The notes beneath the pieces are model-generated. The model worked only from the letters and a program-made list of their open reading frames with translations, was not told where the DNA came from and searched no databases. A stretch of DNA of 64,000 bases from UBA1672 sp964351365 (GTDB lineage Bacteria > Pseudomonadota > Alphaproteobacteria > Micavibrionales > Micavibrionaceae), in assembly GCA_964351365.1 (NCBI GenBank), contig CAYGNP010000012.1, positions 9,927-73,926 of the forward strand, in the 5' to 3' direction. Every line of letters begins with the position of its first letter. The stretch's first letter is position 1. Below are positions 25,146-33,037 of the stretch, in pieces. The position numbers and the translations under genes were made by a program.

Positions 25146-27043
25146 GATCGAATTCCTTTACTGCGGACGCGTCGCCCTGTGGGTTTTGTTGGTTTTGGCT
25201 CTGGTTTTTCGTCTTGCTGCCGAACGGCCATGTCCGAGAGATGTGCCTCCAGCTCCCGCCAGTGGCGTTCGCTGTAACGGTCAAGCCCCTCAATGGCAGC
25301 GGCGGCACGAGCGTAGACGTAACAATCAAGCCCTTCATTACGGTCGCGCAGTTTTTGCCACTCCCGTATCGCATAGCCGGATCGATTGTGTTTTGTGACC
25401 AGCTGCTCTGAACAAACCTGTTTTACAAATTCCTCATCAACCTTTGGCAGATGGACATAGCCAGGGGGATAAGGCTCACCGCTTTCATCTGTAGGCGGTG
25501 CTTTGCGTAAATTTCCGAACAGCTCTAGCTTGGCGATATGACCGGAGACAGGCCGGATGCGAATGCCGCGCTTTAATCGTTTGCCGTCACTGGTGGTCTC
25601 AACAGCCGAAGCCGTGCCGACCAATGCGGAGCCACGCGCCACGCCCTTGACGGCCACCACAAGCGAGGAGGATTGTTTGCGCACCCAATCGTAGACCTCC
25701 TGCGTGGCATAACCGCTATCAATGGCGATGCGCTTTAAAGAAAGCTCGCAGCCTTCCGCATGAGGCCATCTCTCATGGATCATTTTTGTCAGCCGGTTCC
25801 AAACATCCTGCCGCGATGTATCACCATCCAAAACACGATGCTCAACCAGCCAGCTTTCTTTTTCGCGCCCCCATGCCCAGATCGAAACCTCGATCCGGTC
25901 TTTTTGAACATCGATACCAGCGGTTATAAAAAAACCGCCCTTGGGGACGGTTCCGATTTTATAAGTCTCGCGGCGCTCATATAATCGCTGCCAATCTGGG
26001 GCTTCGCCTGTTTCCACAAATGTTTCTCCAAGCTCCGTATTCTTAAAGGCTTTGATAGCAGCGTCCGAGCCTTGCGCATCTTTCCAGCTCGTGGCGATTT
26101 CAACCCATGAACGCCAACCGACAGGCGAGTAAAGCGATGACAGGTGAAAACCAGCCACTTTGCCGTTGCCCTCGGCTGTGGCCTTCCAGTATCCGTTATC
26201 CAGCATCCATGTTTTGTGATGCTCATCGATATGAAAGTCACAATGCTCACAAACATACCGCGCCAGCTCTGGCTCATCTTTTGGCCATTTGAGCTGCTCA
26301 AATTTAAGCCATTGATGTGTGCCGCACTCAGGGCAAGGCACCATAAAGCGGCGCTGGTCGCTCATCTCATATTCGCGCTCAATGCGCGATATGCCTTTGA
26401 TCGTGGGTGTGGAGACTAGAAAAATTTTGCGCCGTGAAAACGTCCGCGTTCTCGCTTCTGCCAATGCCACCGGATCTCCTTCGTCATCAATGTCGCCTGG
26501 ATAAGCATCGATCTCGTCCAGAAACAGGAACCGCACAGGCATGGAGCGCAGCCCCACGGCGCTGTTGGCACCCGTTAAAATTAAAACGCCGCCCTGAAAT
26601 TCTTTAGACAGGATCGTGTTACCGCTATCCCGCGAACGGGACGGTTTGATGCGCTCACTTAGTACGGGGCTTTCTGCGATAAGCGGATCCAGCCTTTGCT
26701 TGGATGTGCGCTTCGCCATTTCAACGGTCGGCAGCACCGCCAGCATAGGCCCAGGCGTGTGATGGATAACAAAACCAATCCAGTTATTGCCGCATTCAGT
26801 CGCGCCCAGCTGGGAGCCTTTCATAAAAACCACGCGCTCGGCTTTGGAATACGGGGACAGGCAATCCATAATCTCCTTCAAATAGGGAGTCCGGCTTGTG
26901 CGCCACGGTCCAGGCTCCGCAGCCGATTTACTGGATAAGCGCCTGTATTCGTCTGCCCATTCGGAAACAGTGAGGATTGGATCCGGCGTTATCCCACGCC
27001 GGAACGCTGTGCCGTAAACATGGTCTGCGTTCGGTTGTTTCAT
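25142..27043 (-). CDS. terminase large subunit (GpA family)
   Basis: The 633-residue protein has the ATPase Walker A-like K-G-S-Q-L-G-A-T-E near residue 75, Walker B F-L-F-L-D-E-I-D near residue 173, an S-T-P-T coupling motif, a zinc-binding C-P-E-C...C-E-H-C pair and a C-terminal nuclease part (I-T-A-G-I-D-V-Q, I-A-I-D-S-G-Y). This is the lambda gpA type that cuts cos sites. The usual small subunit is not adjacent; a candidate lies at 30485-31036 beyond the methyltransferases. There is little Shine-Dalgarno sequence at the ATG. Confidence 0.93.
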   Translation of the reverse strand: MKQPNADHVYGTAFRRGITPDPILTVSEWADEYRRLSSKSAAEPGPWRTSRTPYLKEIMDCLSPYSKAERVVFMKGSQLGATECGNNWIGFVIHHTPGPMLAVLPTVEMAKRTSKQRLDPLIAESPVLSERIKPSRSRDSGNTILSKEFQGGVLILTGANSAVGLRSMPVRFLFLDEIDAYPGDIDDEGDPVALAEARTRTFSRRKIFLVSTPTIKGISRIEREYEMSDQRRFMVPCPECGTHQWLKFEQLKWPKDEPELARYVCEHCDFHIDEHHKTWMLDNGYWKATAEGNGKVAGFHLSSLYSPVGWRSWVEIATSWKDAQGSDAAIKAFKNTELGETFVETGEAPDWQRLYERRETYKIGTVPKGGFFITAGIDVQKDRIEVSIWAWGREKESWLVEHRVLDGDTSRQDVWNRLTKMIHERWPHAEGCELSLKRIAIDSGYATQEVYDWVRKQSSSLVVAVKGVARGSALVGTASAVETTSDGKRLKRGIRIRPVSGHIAKLELFGNLRKAPPTDESGEPYPPGYVHLPKVDEEFVKQVCSEQLVTKHNRSGYAIREWQKLRDRNEGLDCYVYARAAAAIEGLDRYSERHWRELEAHLSDMAVRQQDEKPEPKPTKPTGRRVRSKGIRS

Positions 27044-27087
27044 GCATCATTTTTTATATGTAGCGATTTTTTTGATTGATTTGACTG

Positions 27088-27116
27088 GACTTCGGTTTTT
27101 TTCCAAGCGTTCATGG
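27088..27116 (+). repeat. 29-bp spaced motif, copy B (GACTTC-N13-GCGTTCATGG)
   Basis: Second copy, 45 bases before the ATG of the DUF3489-like gene. A TTGACT hexamer just upstream overlaps it and could be a -35 element. In one frame it would read LDF-x4-PSVHG. Confidence 0.65.
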
Positions 27117-27161
27117 GATCACGCAACGAAGCGTTAAACCGTTCATATGAAAGGACAAATT

Positions 27162-27605
27162 ATGAGCAATACACCAAAAGCAAAACCAGTAAACGATGCG
27201 CCTAAAGGCACATTAAATATAAAACCTAAAGTCGCCCCAAAAGCCGAGGCCAAGACTACAAAGCCAGCGGCAGCGCCCAAAGCTCCGCCAAAGGCAAAAG
27301 CGGCGGTGACAACATCATCCGATACGCCAATCAAAACACCCAGCACACAGCCGGATACAAAATCCACTGTTAAACAACGTATCATTGAGATGCTCTCGCG
27401 TGATGATGGGGCAACGGATGCCGAGCTGGTCGAAAAATTCGGCTGGAAAGGCAACCACGTATCGCGGGGTCGCCGAAGCACCCTTGCCAAAGACCTGAAA
27501 AAAGAAGGCAAGATGATTGATAAATTTATGCGCACACCCAGCGGGAAGACAGCATATAAAATCATTAAAATCGAAAGCGACGCCGAAGAAAAGAAAGCCG
27601 CTTAA
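27162..27605 (+). CDS. DUF3489-like winged-helix protein
   Basis: The 147-residue protein has a long Lys/Ala/Pro-rich N-terminal tail (about 60 residues, like a histone-like or DNA-binding arm) and a C-terminal domain with V-K-Q-R-I-I-E-M-L-S-R-D-D-G-A-T-D-A-E-L-V-E-K-F-G-W, resembling the helix-turn-helix of DUF3489 proteins. It is probably a DNA-binding regulator. It is a + strand gene within the minus-strand phage map, preceded by a copy of the 29-bp motif. The ATG at 27162 with AAAGGA is preferred to 27147. Confidence 0.6.
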   Translation: MSNTPKAKPVNDAPKGTLNIKPKVAPKAEAKTTKPAAAPKAPPKAKAAVTTSSDTPIKTPSTQPDTKSTVKQRIIEMLSRDDGATDAELVEKFGWKGNHVSRGRRSTLAKDLKKEGKMIDKFMRTPSGKTAYKIIKIESDAEEKKAA

Positions 27606-27613
27606 ATCAGGGT

Positions 27614-27641
27614 GAGTGTCCGGCAATAACGCCGGACACTC
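27614..27641 (+). promoter_or_regulatory. strong RNA hairpin between two + strand genes
   Basis: GAGTGTCCGGC and GCCGGACACTC form a perfect 11-bp stem around AATAAC. No U-run follows, so it is either a weak terminator, a processing or stability element, or part of the leader of the next gene 30 bases downstream. Confidence 0.6.
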
Positions 27642-27670
27642 TAAATCATTGACGGGAAAGGAGATCATCA

Positions 27671-27922
27671 ATGAAAAAAGAAGAGAAACCCTCGGCAGAG
27701 GACTACGTTAAATTCAAAGCGATGCATGCCAATATTGAGGCCATCGAATACTTGCTTAAAGACGTATCGCAGCAAATCAAAAAAGCCCACGAACATATTC
27801 TCTACAATAAAGATTTTGACGCGATGGGGGAACTGCGCGGCTTTGACGATAAGCTCGGCACAATGCTGTCCCTATACCAAGTAACGGCGCAGCTGCATAC
27901 GACCACGATCAAGCCTTCTTGA
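27671..27922 (+). CDS. small helical phage protein, unknown
   Basis: The 83-residue, mostly helical, charged protein is preceded by AAAGGAG. It follows the DUF3489-like gene on the + strand and converges with the methyltransferase gene, overlapping its 3' end by 14 bases. No motif or family is recognised. Confidence 0.5.
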   Translation: MKKEEKPSAEDYVKFKAMHANIEAIEYLLKDVSQQIKKAHEHILYNKDFDAMGELRGFDDKLGTMLSLYQVTAQLHTTTIKPS

Positions 27923-29159
27923 ATTTCTTTCCGGTCTCGGCGTGTTTCGCCGTTTTGCCTGTGGCTTCCTGCCAGCGTTCTACAATCACATCAACATATT
28001 TCGGGTCTAGCTCTATCAACCGCGCCTGACGGTTTAAATTCTCCGCAGCGATCATAGTCGTGCCGGATCCACCGAACGGGTCGAGGACAATATCCTGCGT
28101 TTTGCTGGAGTTTAATATGGCCTTTTCCACCAGCTCAACGGGCTTCATAGTCGGGTGGAGCGTCTGGATGTGTGGGCGGTTAATATGCCATACATCGCCT
28201 TGGTCACGCGCCCCGCACCAGTAATGATCATTGCCTTTCTTCCAGCCATATAAGATAGGCTCGTGCTGCCTGTGATAATCAGACCAGCCGAGGCTGTAAT
28301 GGTTTTTAGCCCATATGATATTGGTGGATATATGCCCGCCAGCTTTCTCAAAAGCCTGGTGTAGATTATGCATCTCACTGCCGGACATGCAGATATACAG
28401 CGCACCCTTGGTATATTGTATGGCCGTGGTGCATAGGTCGAGCAGGAATTTATTAAACTCCTCGCCGAGATTATCATTCATAAGATCACGGCCTTTGATG
28501 GTCTTACCCTTACCACGCGCCCGTACTTCCTCGGTCTTACCGTAATTGACGTTATAGGGCGGGTCGGTGAAGACCATATCGGCTAACTCGTCAGGGCCGA
28601 ACAGTTTTTCGTAATCCTCCTTCTTACAGGAGTCACCGCACAGCACCTTATGCTTACCGCATATCCATACATCGCCGAGGCGTGACACCGGAACCTCTGG
28701 CGGCTCCGGCGCTGTGTCTTCATCGGCTCTGGTCTCGTTGTCCTCATCCTCACTGCCATGCAGGAGGTCGTCTATGAAAGATGCTTCAAGTGCGGTGATG
28801 TCGATATCGAAATCCTCGTCTTTGAGGAACTCAAGCTCCAGTGCCAGTAATTGCTCGTCCCAGCCAGCGTTGTCTGCAATGCTGTTGTCCACGATGGTCA
28901 GCGCACGGCGCTGGGCTTCGCTTAATCCTTTTAGGACAATCACAGGCAGCTCTTTGATGCCGAGGCTCTTGGCTGCTTCCAACCGTCCGTGGCCAGCGAT
29001 GATAAGGTTGTTCTCGTCTATCTTGATCGGGTTATAGAACCCAAACTCAGTGATCGAACGCATGATTTCATTCACTTGGTCTTCTGAATGCGTCCGCGCA
29101 TTGTTTTCATACGGCACCAATTGATCAACGGGCCGGTATTCGACTAATAATTTTTCCAT
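27909..29159 (-). CDS. ParB-domain/DNA adenine- or N4-cytosine methyltransferase fusion
   Basis: The 416-residue protein has an N-terminal ParB/Srx-like domain (residues ~8-95; I-A-G-H-G-R-L-E-A-A near residue 53), an acidic linker, then a class beta amino-methyltransferase with F-T-D-P-P-Y-N-V-N-Y (motif IV, before) and L-D-P-F-G-G-S-G-T-T (motif I, after). Such fusions are widespread in phages and modify phage DNA against restriction. The ATG follows AGGAAG. Target sequence cannot be deduced. Confidence 0.88.
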   Translation of the reverse strand: MEKLLVEYRPVDQLVPYENNARTHSEDQVNEIMRSITEFGFYNPIKIDENNLIIAGHGRLEAAKSLGIKELPVIVLKGLSEAQRRALTIVDNSIADNAGWDEQLLALELEFLKDEDFDIDITALEASFIDDLLHGSEDEDNETRADEDTAPEPPEVPVSRLGDVWICGKHKVLCGDSCKKEDYEKLFGPDELADMVFTDPPYNVNYGKTEEVRARGKGKTIKGRDLMNDNLGEEFNKFLLDLCTTAIQYTKGALYICMSGSEMHNLHQAFEKAGGHISTNIIWAKNHYSLGWSDYHRQHEPILYGWKKGNDHYWCGARDQGDVWHINRPHIQTLHPTMKPVELVEKAILNSSKTQDIVLDPFGGSGTTMIAAENLNRQARLIELDPKYVDVIVERWQEATGKTAKHAETGKKFKKA

Positions 29160-29284
29160 AGCTTCCTAATCCTAGAGGGTGTGGTGTGTGTCGCAGCGAG
29201 CTGCAAAATAAAAAAAGGTACTGTGAACGCCCGCTGTACAGGGGCGAGGAACGCGCTTTTGTTCGATAGCGACAGAGCTTTAAA

Positions 29285-29406
29285 CTTGGTTGACAGGTTG
29301 ACAGATGATGCCTTGCAAGGCTTTGATTTCTTTAGATTTTCTTGTCAACCAAACCGCAGCTTGGTTGACAAGCACAAAACGCATCACTTGGTTGACAAGA
29401 AAATCT
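29285..29406. repeat. TTGGTTGACAAG repeat cluster with 19-bp inverted repeat
   Basis: The gap between the two methyltransferase genes carries copies of TTGGTTGACA(A/G)G at 29286-29296, 29361-29372 and 29388-29399 and one inverted copy at 29341-29352, plus a half copy at 29297-29304. Positions 29334-29352 and 29388-29406 form a perfect 19-bp inverted repeat. It may be an operator array or a structured leader of the ParB-methyltransferase gene. Nothing else is seen in 29160-29446. Confidence 0.6.
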
Positions 29407-29446
29407 GCGTCAGCAACATCGCCGCAACATAAAACCTCTTCATCGG

Positions 29447-30484
29447 TTAATTTATTTCCATCGCTTCCATTGAGCATCCTATGAATCCTGCGGCGAGTTG
29501 CGGTACAATTGCATCCCCCGCACTATGGAGCAGACCCACGCGTTCGGGATGCCCATCAGCCAAAAGGTGAATGCTGGGTTCAACGAGCCTTTGCTTTTCA
29601 TCTGGGCATTGGATCCAAACACCTGTCTCCCAAGCTGATCCATCCGATTGCGCTTCGAGCCATCTTTGTTGATCGTTTCCTTCTTCATCCCAGGCGTGTC
29701 CTTCCAGTCCCTCGCATTGGGGCTGCACCACAGGCTGACCGGATAAAGCTCCGGCTGCACTTGCTCCCGAAGGTTTGACGGTGCGGTTCTGTTCTTCCGC
29801 GCACCTGTCATCAATTTTTGCATCGCCGCTTGTGACCGCGCGGGGATGTGATCCATTGTATTCGGCGTTGCCCATAGTGCTTGGACTGCCAAATTCGGCA
29901 GACCGTTTTTCCGGTCGTTGCTCCGCTTTGAATTCATCCGGCTTCTGAAATTCTCCGGCGATTCCTCTATCATCACTGTGCGCGGTGTGTGCCACAAACC
30001 ACAGTCTGTCTCGCTTGTGGGGCGCACCAACACTGCAAGCTGGCAATACAGTCGACCCAACGGCGTAGTTTTCCGCTTCCAGCCCTTGATAAACATCGTC
30101 AAGCCACCCATGGGCAATCGCTGTCGCAACTTGTTCTCCAAAGATAACTGGAGGCTCACACTCTTGGATGAGGCTGAACCAGAACGGCCATAAATGCCGA
30201 TCGTCGTTCTTACCTTTTTTTCGACCTGCTGAACTAAACGGTTGGCAGGGACAGCTTCCTGTCCAAACCCTATGATTTTCCGGCCATCGTGCGAGGTTAA
30301 GTGCGTGATCCCAAAGTCCAATTCCTGCGAAAAAGTGGCATCGGTCATAGTGTTTTACATCGTCAGGTCGCACCTCTTGGATTGGCCTGGTGTCGATATC
30401 TCCTGCGGTTATAAAACCATCATCCATCAACGCTTTGAGCGAAGCAGCTTTCTTCGCATCAAATTCGTTATAATAAACGCGCAT
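29447..30484 (-). CDS. DNA cytosine-5 methyltransferase (Dcm-like)
   Basis: The 345-residue protein has motif I F-F-A-G-I-G (52-56), the catalytic S-C-P-C-Q-P-F-S (Cys80), G-E-Q-V in place of the usual E-N-V, R-D-R-L-W-F-V and a C-terminal G-D-A-I-V-P-Q-L-A (motif X). It is a typical phage Dcm-like enzyme with a variable, low-complexity target-recognition region. The gene contains a long second open frame on the same strand (29479-30348). GGAAAAG lies upstream of the ATG. Confidence 0.88.
   Translation of the reverse strand: MRVYYNEFDAKKAASLKALMDDGFITAGDIDTRPIQEVRPDDVKHYDRCHFFAGIGLWDHALNLARWPENHRVWTGSCPCQPFSSAGRKKGKNDDRHLWPFWFSLIQECEPPVIFGEQVATAIAHGWLDDVYQGLEAENYAVGSTVLPACSVGAPHKRDRLWFVAHTAHSDDRGIAGEFQKPDEFKAEQRPEKRSAEFGSPSTMGNAEYNGSHPRAVTSGDAKIDDRCAEEQNRTVKPSGASAAGALSGQPVVQPQCEGLEGHAWDEEGNDQQRWLEAQSDGSAWETGVWIQCPDEKQRLVEPSIHLLADGHPERVGLLHSAGDAIVPQLAAGFIGCSMEAMEIN
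29479..30348 (-). CDS. overlapping-frame phage protein nested in the cytosine methyltransferase gene
   Basis: A stop-free 289-codon frame lies wholly inside the methyltransferase gene on the same strand. Its product shows features I know from a separate phage protein family that accompanies Dcm genes: S-L-E-N-K-L-R-Q-R-L, F-I-K-G-W-K-R-K-T-T-P-L-G-R, LWHTPRT, LWATPNTMDHIPARS, N-R-T-A-P-S-N-L-R-E-Q-V, C-S-P-N-A-R-D-W-K-D and a final S-L-N-P-A-F-T-F-W-L-M-G-I-P. Both frames therefore look like conserved proteins. No good ribosome site precedes its ATG, so expression might use coupling or frameshifting. Function is unknown. Confidence 0.55.
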   Translation of the reverse strand: MTDATFSQELDFGITHLTSHDGRKIIGFGQEAVPANRLVQQVEKKVRTTIGIYGRSGSASSKSVSLQLSLENKLRQRLPMGGLTMFIKGWKRKTTPLGRLYCQLAVLVRPTSETDCGLWHTPRTVMIEESPENFRSRMNSKRSNDRKNGLPNLAVQALWATPNTMDHIPARSQAAMQKLMTGARKNRTAPSNLREQVQPELYPVSLWCSPNARDWKDTPGMKKETINKDGSKRNRMDQLGRQVFGSNAQMKSKGSLNPAFTFWLMGIPNAWVCSIVRGMQLYRNSPQDS

Positions 30485-31036
30485 TTAGATTTTTCTTTTG
30501 GAAAGCTCCTCTAGAGCTTTGTTGTGTTCTTCTGACAAAATGCGATGAATTTCTGCCGCATCACTAATACTTGCCAATACAGGAGCCAGCCTGTCGGCCA
30601 GTATAAGGATGCTCTCTCGAACAATACGTGCCTGTTTAAAGGCGGCAGCGCGGACTTCATCAATGTCCACATATTTGCCAGCCTCAACCTTGGCCTTGAT
30701 CTCCAGTAATTTCGCTTTTTCACTTTCACTTTTGATCCGTGTTTTGAGGAGCAGCGTGGGTAGCTCTGTATCGGAAATTGATCGTGTCTGCGCTGGTACG
30801 CTTTGCGCCGCGCTGACCATCGCTCTTTGTTCTTTGTGTTGTTTGTGTGTTGTCCGTGCTGGTTCGCGCCGCGCTTCCAATACACCATCGGCCTGTAACG
30901 GATCGATCTTGCCATTCTTTAACTGCAGCACGCCTTCTTTGACGAGCTTGCCGATATACTGGCGGGACACACCGCGCTGGGCAGCGTAATCGATCTGCGT
31001 AAGCAAACCTTTAGAATTGCTTTTTTCATTCGACAT
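30485..31036 (-). CDS. DNA-binding protein, putative terminase small subunit (Nu1-like)
   Basis: The 183-residue protein has an N-terminal helix-turn-helix (L-L-T-Q-I-D-Y-A-A-Q-R-G-V-S-R-Q-Y-I-G-K-L), a short charged linker and a helical C-terminus including K-S-E-S-E-K-A-K-L-L-E-I-K-A-K-V-E-A-G-K-Y-V-D. This organisation (MerR-like HTH, then a long helix with E-x-G-K/Y-V) is that of Nu1-type terminase small subunits. It is separated from the large subunit by about 3.4 kb of methyltransferase and cargo genes. Confidence 0.6.
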   Translation of the reverse strand: MSNEKSNSKGLLTQIDYAAQRGVSRQYIGKLVKEGVLQLKNGKIDPLQADGVLEARREPARTTHKQHKEQRAMVSAAQSVPAQTRSISDTELPTLLLKTRIKSESEKAKLLEIKAKVEAGKYVDIDEVRAAAFKQARIVRESILILADRLAPVLASISDAAEIHRILSEEHNKALEELSKRKI

Positions 31037-31135
31037 TTTTGGATGGAATTTTTGGTGGTGTTTTTGGGGAGCGCGTATTTCTCGCGATCATGACAGTTAG
31101 CATGCCCTAAAAAGGCAAAAAAGCCGCCAACAATA

Positions 31136-31158
31136 TACGTGACCGATCCAGTCACGTA
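31136..31158 (-). promoter_or_regulatory. hairpin at the 3' end of the DUF6362 gene
   Basis: TACGTGAC and GTCACGTA form a perfect 8-bp stem with a 7-base loop spanning the TGA of the upstream minus-strand gene. Without a proper U-run it may be a weak terminator or a protein-binding palindrome. The rest of the 115-base gap holds nothing recognisable. Confidence 0.4.
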
Positions 31159-31622
31159 TTTTCCTCTATTAAATCAACGTCTTGATATGTTGGGTAGCTT
31201 TTAATAATTACACCTTCAGGATCCTGCGCATTCAATTTTGCAACAATCCTCATAATCCCATAGCCCATTCGACGCCGCCCAGTGGTCTCGGAAGTTTTTA
31301 ATTCATATTCCACGACCTTCCACGGTTTGCCCATTGCCCTGCGCCATATAACTCTCGCTTCATCGGCCTTACACCAACGAAGCCAAGAGGCAACATGATC
31401 GTGAAAATCGACTTCTCTAGCGATGGCATAGCCACGGCTTCCTTTACCTGGGTCGCCTTGAATAATCTCCATAAGGTCACGCAAAATGGGGGGCCATACT
31501 GAAAAATGACCTTGCGGCTTTACGCTGGGGAATTTCTTCTCGATGTCTGCCGCTTTCTGAATATAAGCGAAGACCATTTCATCCGTCCAATACGGCTCTG
31601 GTGGGGGGCCTATCTCTTGCAT
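31152..31622 (-). CDS. DUF6362 family phage protein
   Basis: The 156-residue protein contains W-P-P-I-L-R-D, H-D-H-V-A-S-W-L-R-W-C-K-A-D-E-A-R-V-I-W-R-R-A and K-P-W-K-V-V-E-Y-E-L, matching the DUF6362 pattern, with probable DNA-binding helices. GGAGG lies six bases before the ATG. Such proteins sit near terminase genes and may take part in packaging or late control; function is unknown. Confidence 0.62.
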   Translation of the reverse strand: MQEIGPPPEPYWTDEMVFAYIQKAADIEKKFPSVKPQGHFSVWPPILRDLMEIIQGDPGKGSRGYAIAREVDFHDHVASWLRWCKADEARVIWRRAMGKPWKVVEYELKTSETTGRRRMGYGIMRIVAKLNAQDPEGVIIKSYPTYQDVDLIEENT

Positions 31623-31825
31623 TTTGAGCCTCCGTATCCGTAACGCGCCTCTGCGATCATGAACAAGAAATTACGCTGGTCTTCCGTCAGCTTTGGATCC
31701 GAGGGGCATATCGTCAAAACGCCTTGCTCTGTCCACGCACGGCGGCGCAACTGCTCCATTTCTTCAGCATTGGCTGGGCTGGGTTGCATATATTTTTGGC
31801 TTGAACATCTACTGTATCCAGTCAT
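31610..31825 (-). CDS. small phage protein, unknown
   Basis: The 71-residue protein overlaps the resolvase stop by four bases and the DUF6362 start by 13 bases, which supports it being translated in the operon. It carries R-R-A-W-T-E-Q-G and L-T-E-D-Q-R-N-F-L-F-M-I-A-E-A-R-Y-G. No family is recognised. Confidence 0.5.
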   Translation of the reverse strand: MTGYSRCSSQKYMQPSPANAEEMEQLRRRAWTEQGVLTICPSDPKLTEDQRNFLFMIAEARYGYGGSKCKR

Positions 31826-32334
31826 CTTAAAACTCCTTTGATTTCAAATTGAACGGGGCCGTCCTCCATTGCCCAATGCAGCAAGGCCAAAGCATCAGCC
31901 TCGTTATCATCAGTGACATTGGAATGACCGAATTTTTCCTGCACAGCTTTGATCACCATTTTCTTGTTGGCGTTGCCTTTGCCCGTTGCAAATTTCTTGA
32001 TCGTGCCAACCGGAACACCCAAATATGGAATCTGATTGTTCTGCTCATCCGACCAAGTTTTGAGCTGCCCCAAAAACTCGCCGTAAACATGCGCGGCGGT
32101 CGTACCGTTATGTCTGCGAACCTCTTCAAAGAAACAAACATCCAGCCCACCAACCTGTGCGTTGATCACGCCGAGCCAGCTACGGAAGCGAAGCAAGGCC
32201 ATGCCGGAGCTTTCAAAACGGGTGGGTTTAAAAACCTCAAAGCCTGAATGGATGGAGCCTGACGGGGTGAGCAAAGCCCACCCCGTTGTACGGCCCAAAT
32301 CCAGTGCAAGAACGGATTTGATGGAGGGGGTCAT
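31822..32334 (-). CDS. RuvC-like Holliday junction resolvase (phage type)
   Basis: The 170-residue protein has an RNase H-like fold pattern: V-L-A-L-D-L-G-R-T-T-G-W-A (Asp12), C-F-F-E-E-V (Glu70/71) and D-D-N-E-A-D-A-L-A-L-L (Asp142/143, Asp147), the four-acid site of RuvC-type resolvases. It probably resolves branched DNA before packaging. The ATG at 32334 has AAAGGAG upstream. The two genes immediately upstream appear to be degenerate relatives (see findings). Confidence 0.78.
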   Translation of the reverse strand: MTPSIKSVLALDLGRTTGWALLTPSGSIHSGFEVFKPTRFESSGMALLRFRSWLGVINAQVGGLDVCFFEEVRRHNGTTAAHVYGEFLGQLKTWSDEQNNQIPYLGVPVGTIKKFATGKGNANKKMVIKAVQEKFGHSNVTDDNEADALALLHWAMEDGPVQFEIKGVLR

Positions 32335-32987
32335 ACCGCTTCTCCTTTGCAGCAATGATGAACCACTGTGATGGTGGTGATTTCATCTTTTTCACTAAAG
32401 TGCTGCTCCATCACTTCGGTTAGAAGCGTTTCCAGAGCCATAAATTCACCTTCATCGGTGAAATTTAATTTTTTTGGACTTCTGAAATCGTCTTCGAAAT
32501 CGCCTTTATCGGCTATGAGTTCAGCCAAGCTGTATGCTCTTAACGCTGCTGGTTTTGAAAGCACCTTAAAAGGTGAGGCTTCACTCTGTTTTATATTTAA
32601 GGCTTCCGTGTAGGCTTGAGGCTCCAGATCGTTGTCGTGCACAAAAATGCAGCCGATATCATGCAGCTGACAAAAAGCTTTGATAATATCCATCCAGTGC
32701 TGTTTATTGTTGTACCGATCTTCTGTGTGAGTGTTTTTATTTGGATACCTGACGACTATTAGATCAATTCTTCCGAATGCGTGAACAAGGCTTTCCATCG
32801 CCTCTCGGATATTTTTTAACGCTTCGTCGCCTGGGATATCGTTTGGGTCGAAAGAATGGCATGTGCCATACTGCAAGACATCTCCGTTCGAGTAAGCGTA
32901 AGAAAAATAATTGTCCAAAGAAATGGCGCATATTGGAGTTGTTGGCTTAATTCTCCATATTCTAGGTTTGCTTAATATTTCACTCAT
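32331..32987 (-). CDS. RuvC-fold-like protein lacking catalytic residues (copy 2)
   Basis: The 218-residue protein has P-I-C-A-I-S-L-D-N-Y-F-S-Y-A where the resolvase has V-L-A-L-D-L-G-R-T-T-G-W-A, so Ser23 replaces the first Asp. I-D-L-I-V-V-R-Y-P replaces C-F-F-E-E-V, and E-G-E-F-M-A-L-E-T-L-L replaces N-E-A-D-A-L-A-L-L. It overlaps the resolvase start by four bases. The ATG at 32987 has AAGGAA upstream. A structural or regulatory partner of the resolvase is possible; the relationship is my own alignment by eye. Confidence 0.6.
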   Translation of the reverse strand: MSEILSKPRIWRIKPTTPICAISLDNYFSYAYSNGDVLQYGTCHSFDPNDIPGDEALKNIREAMESLVHAFGRIDLIVVRYPNKNTHTEDRYNNKQHWMDIIKAFCQLHDIGCIFVHDNDLEPQAYTEALNIKQSEASPFKVLSKPAALRAYSLAELIADKGDFEDDFRSPKKLNFTDEGEFMALETLLTEVMEQHFSEKDEITTITVVHHCCKGEAV

Positions 32988-33037
32988 GGTTTTTTTCCTT
33001 TTGTTGATTTGCTTTTTGGTAAAGTGGATGGAGTTGC

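Noticed and set aside
29285..29406. Possible small CRISPR array because of regularly repeated units
   Set aside because: Units are short (12-13 bp), irregularly spaced and in both orientations, with no cas genes nearby.
29280..29477. 65-codon minus-strand frame after the cytosine methyltransferase
   Set aside because: Much of it is encoded by the TTGGTTGACAAG repeats, and no proper ribosome site is present; treated as a repeat region.
30919..31155. 78-codon minus-strand frame with a GTG overlapping the DUF6362 stop
   Set aside because: It overlaps more than 100 bases of the better supported Nu1-like gene and its second half is an out-of-frame reading of that gene.
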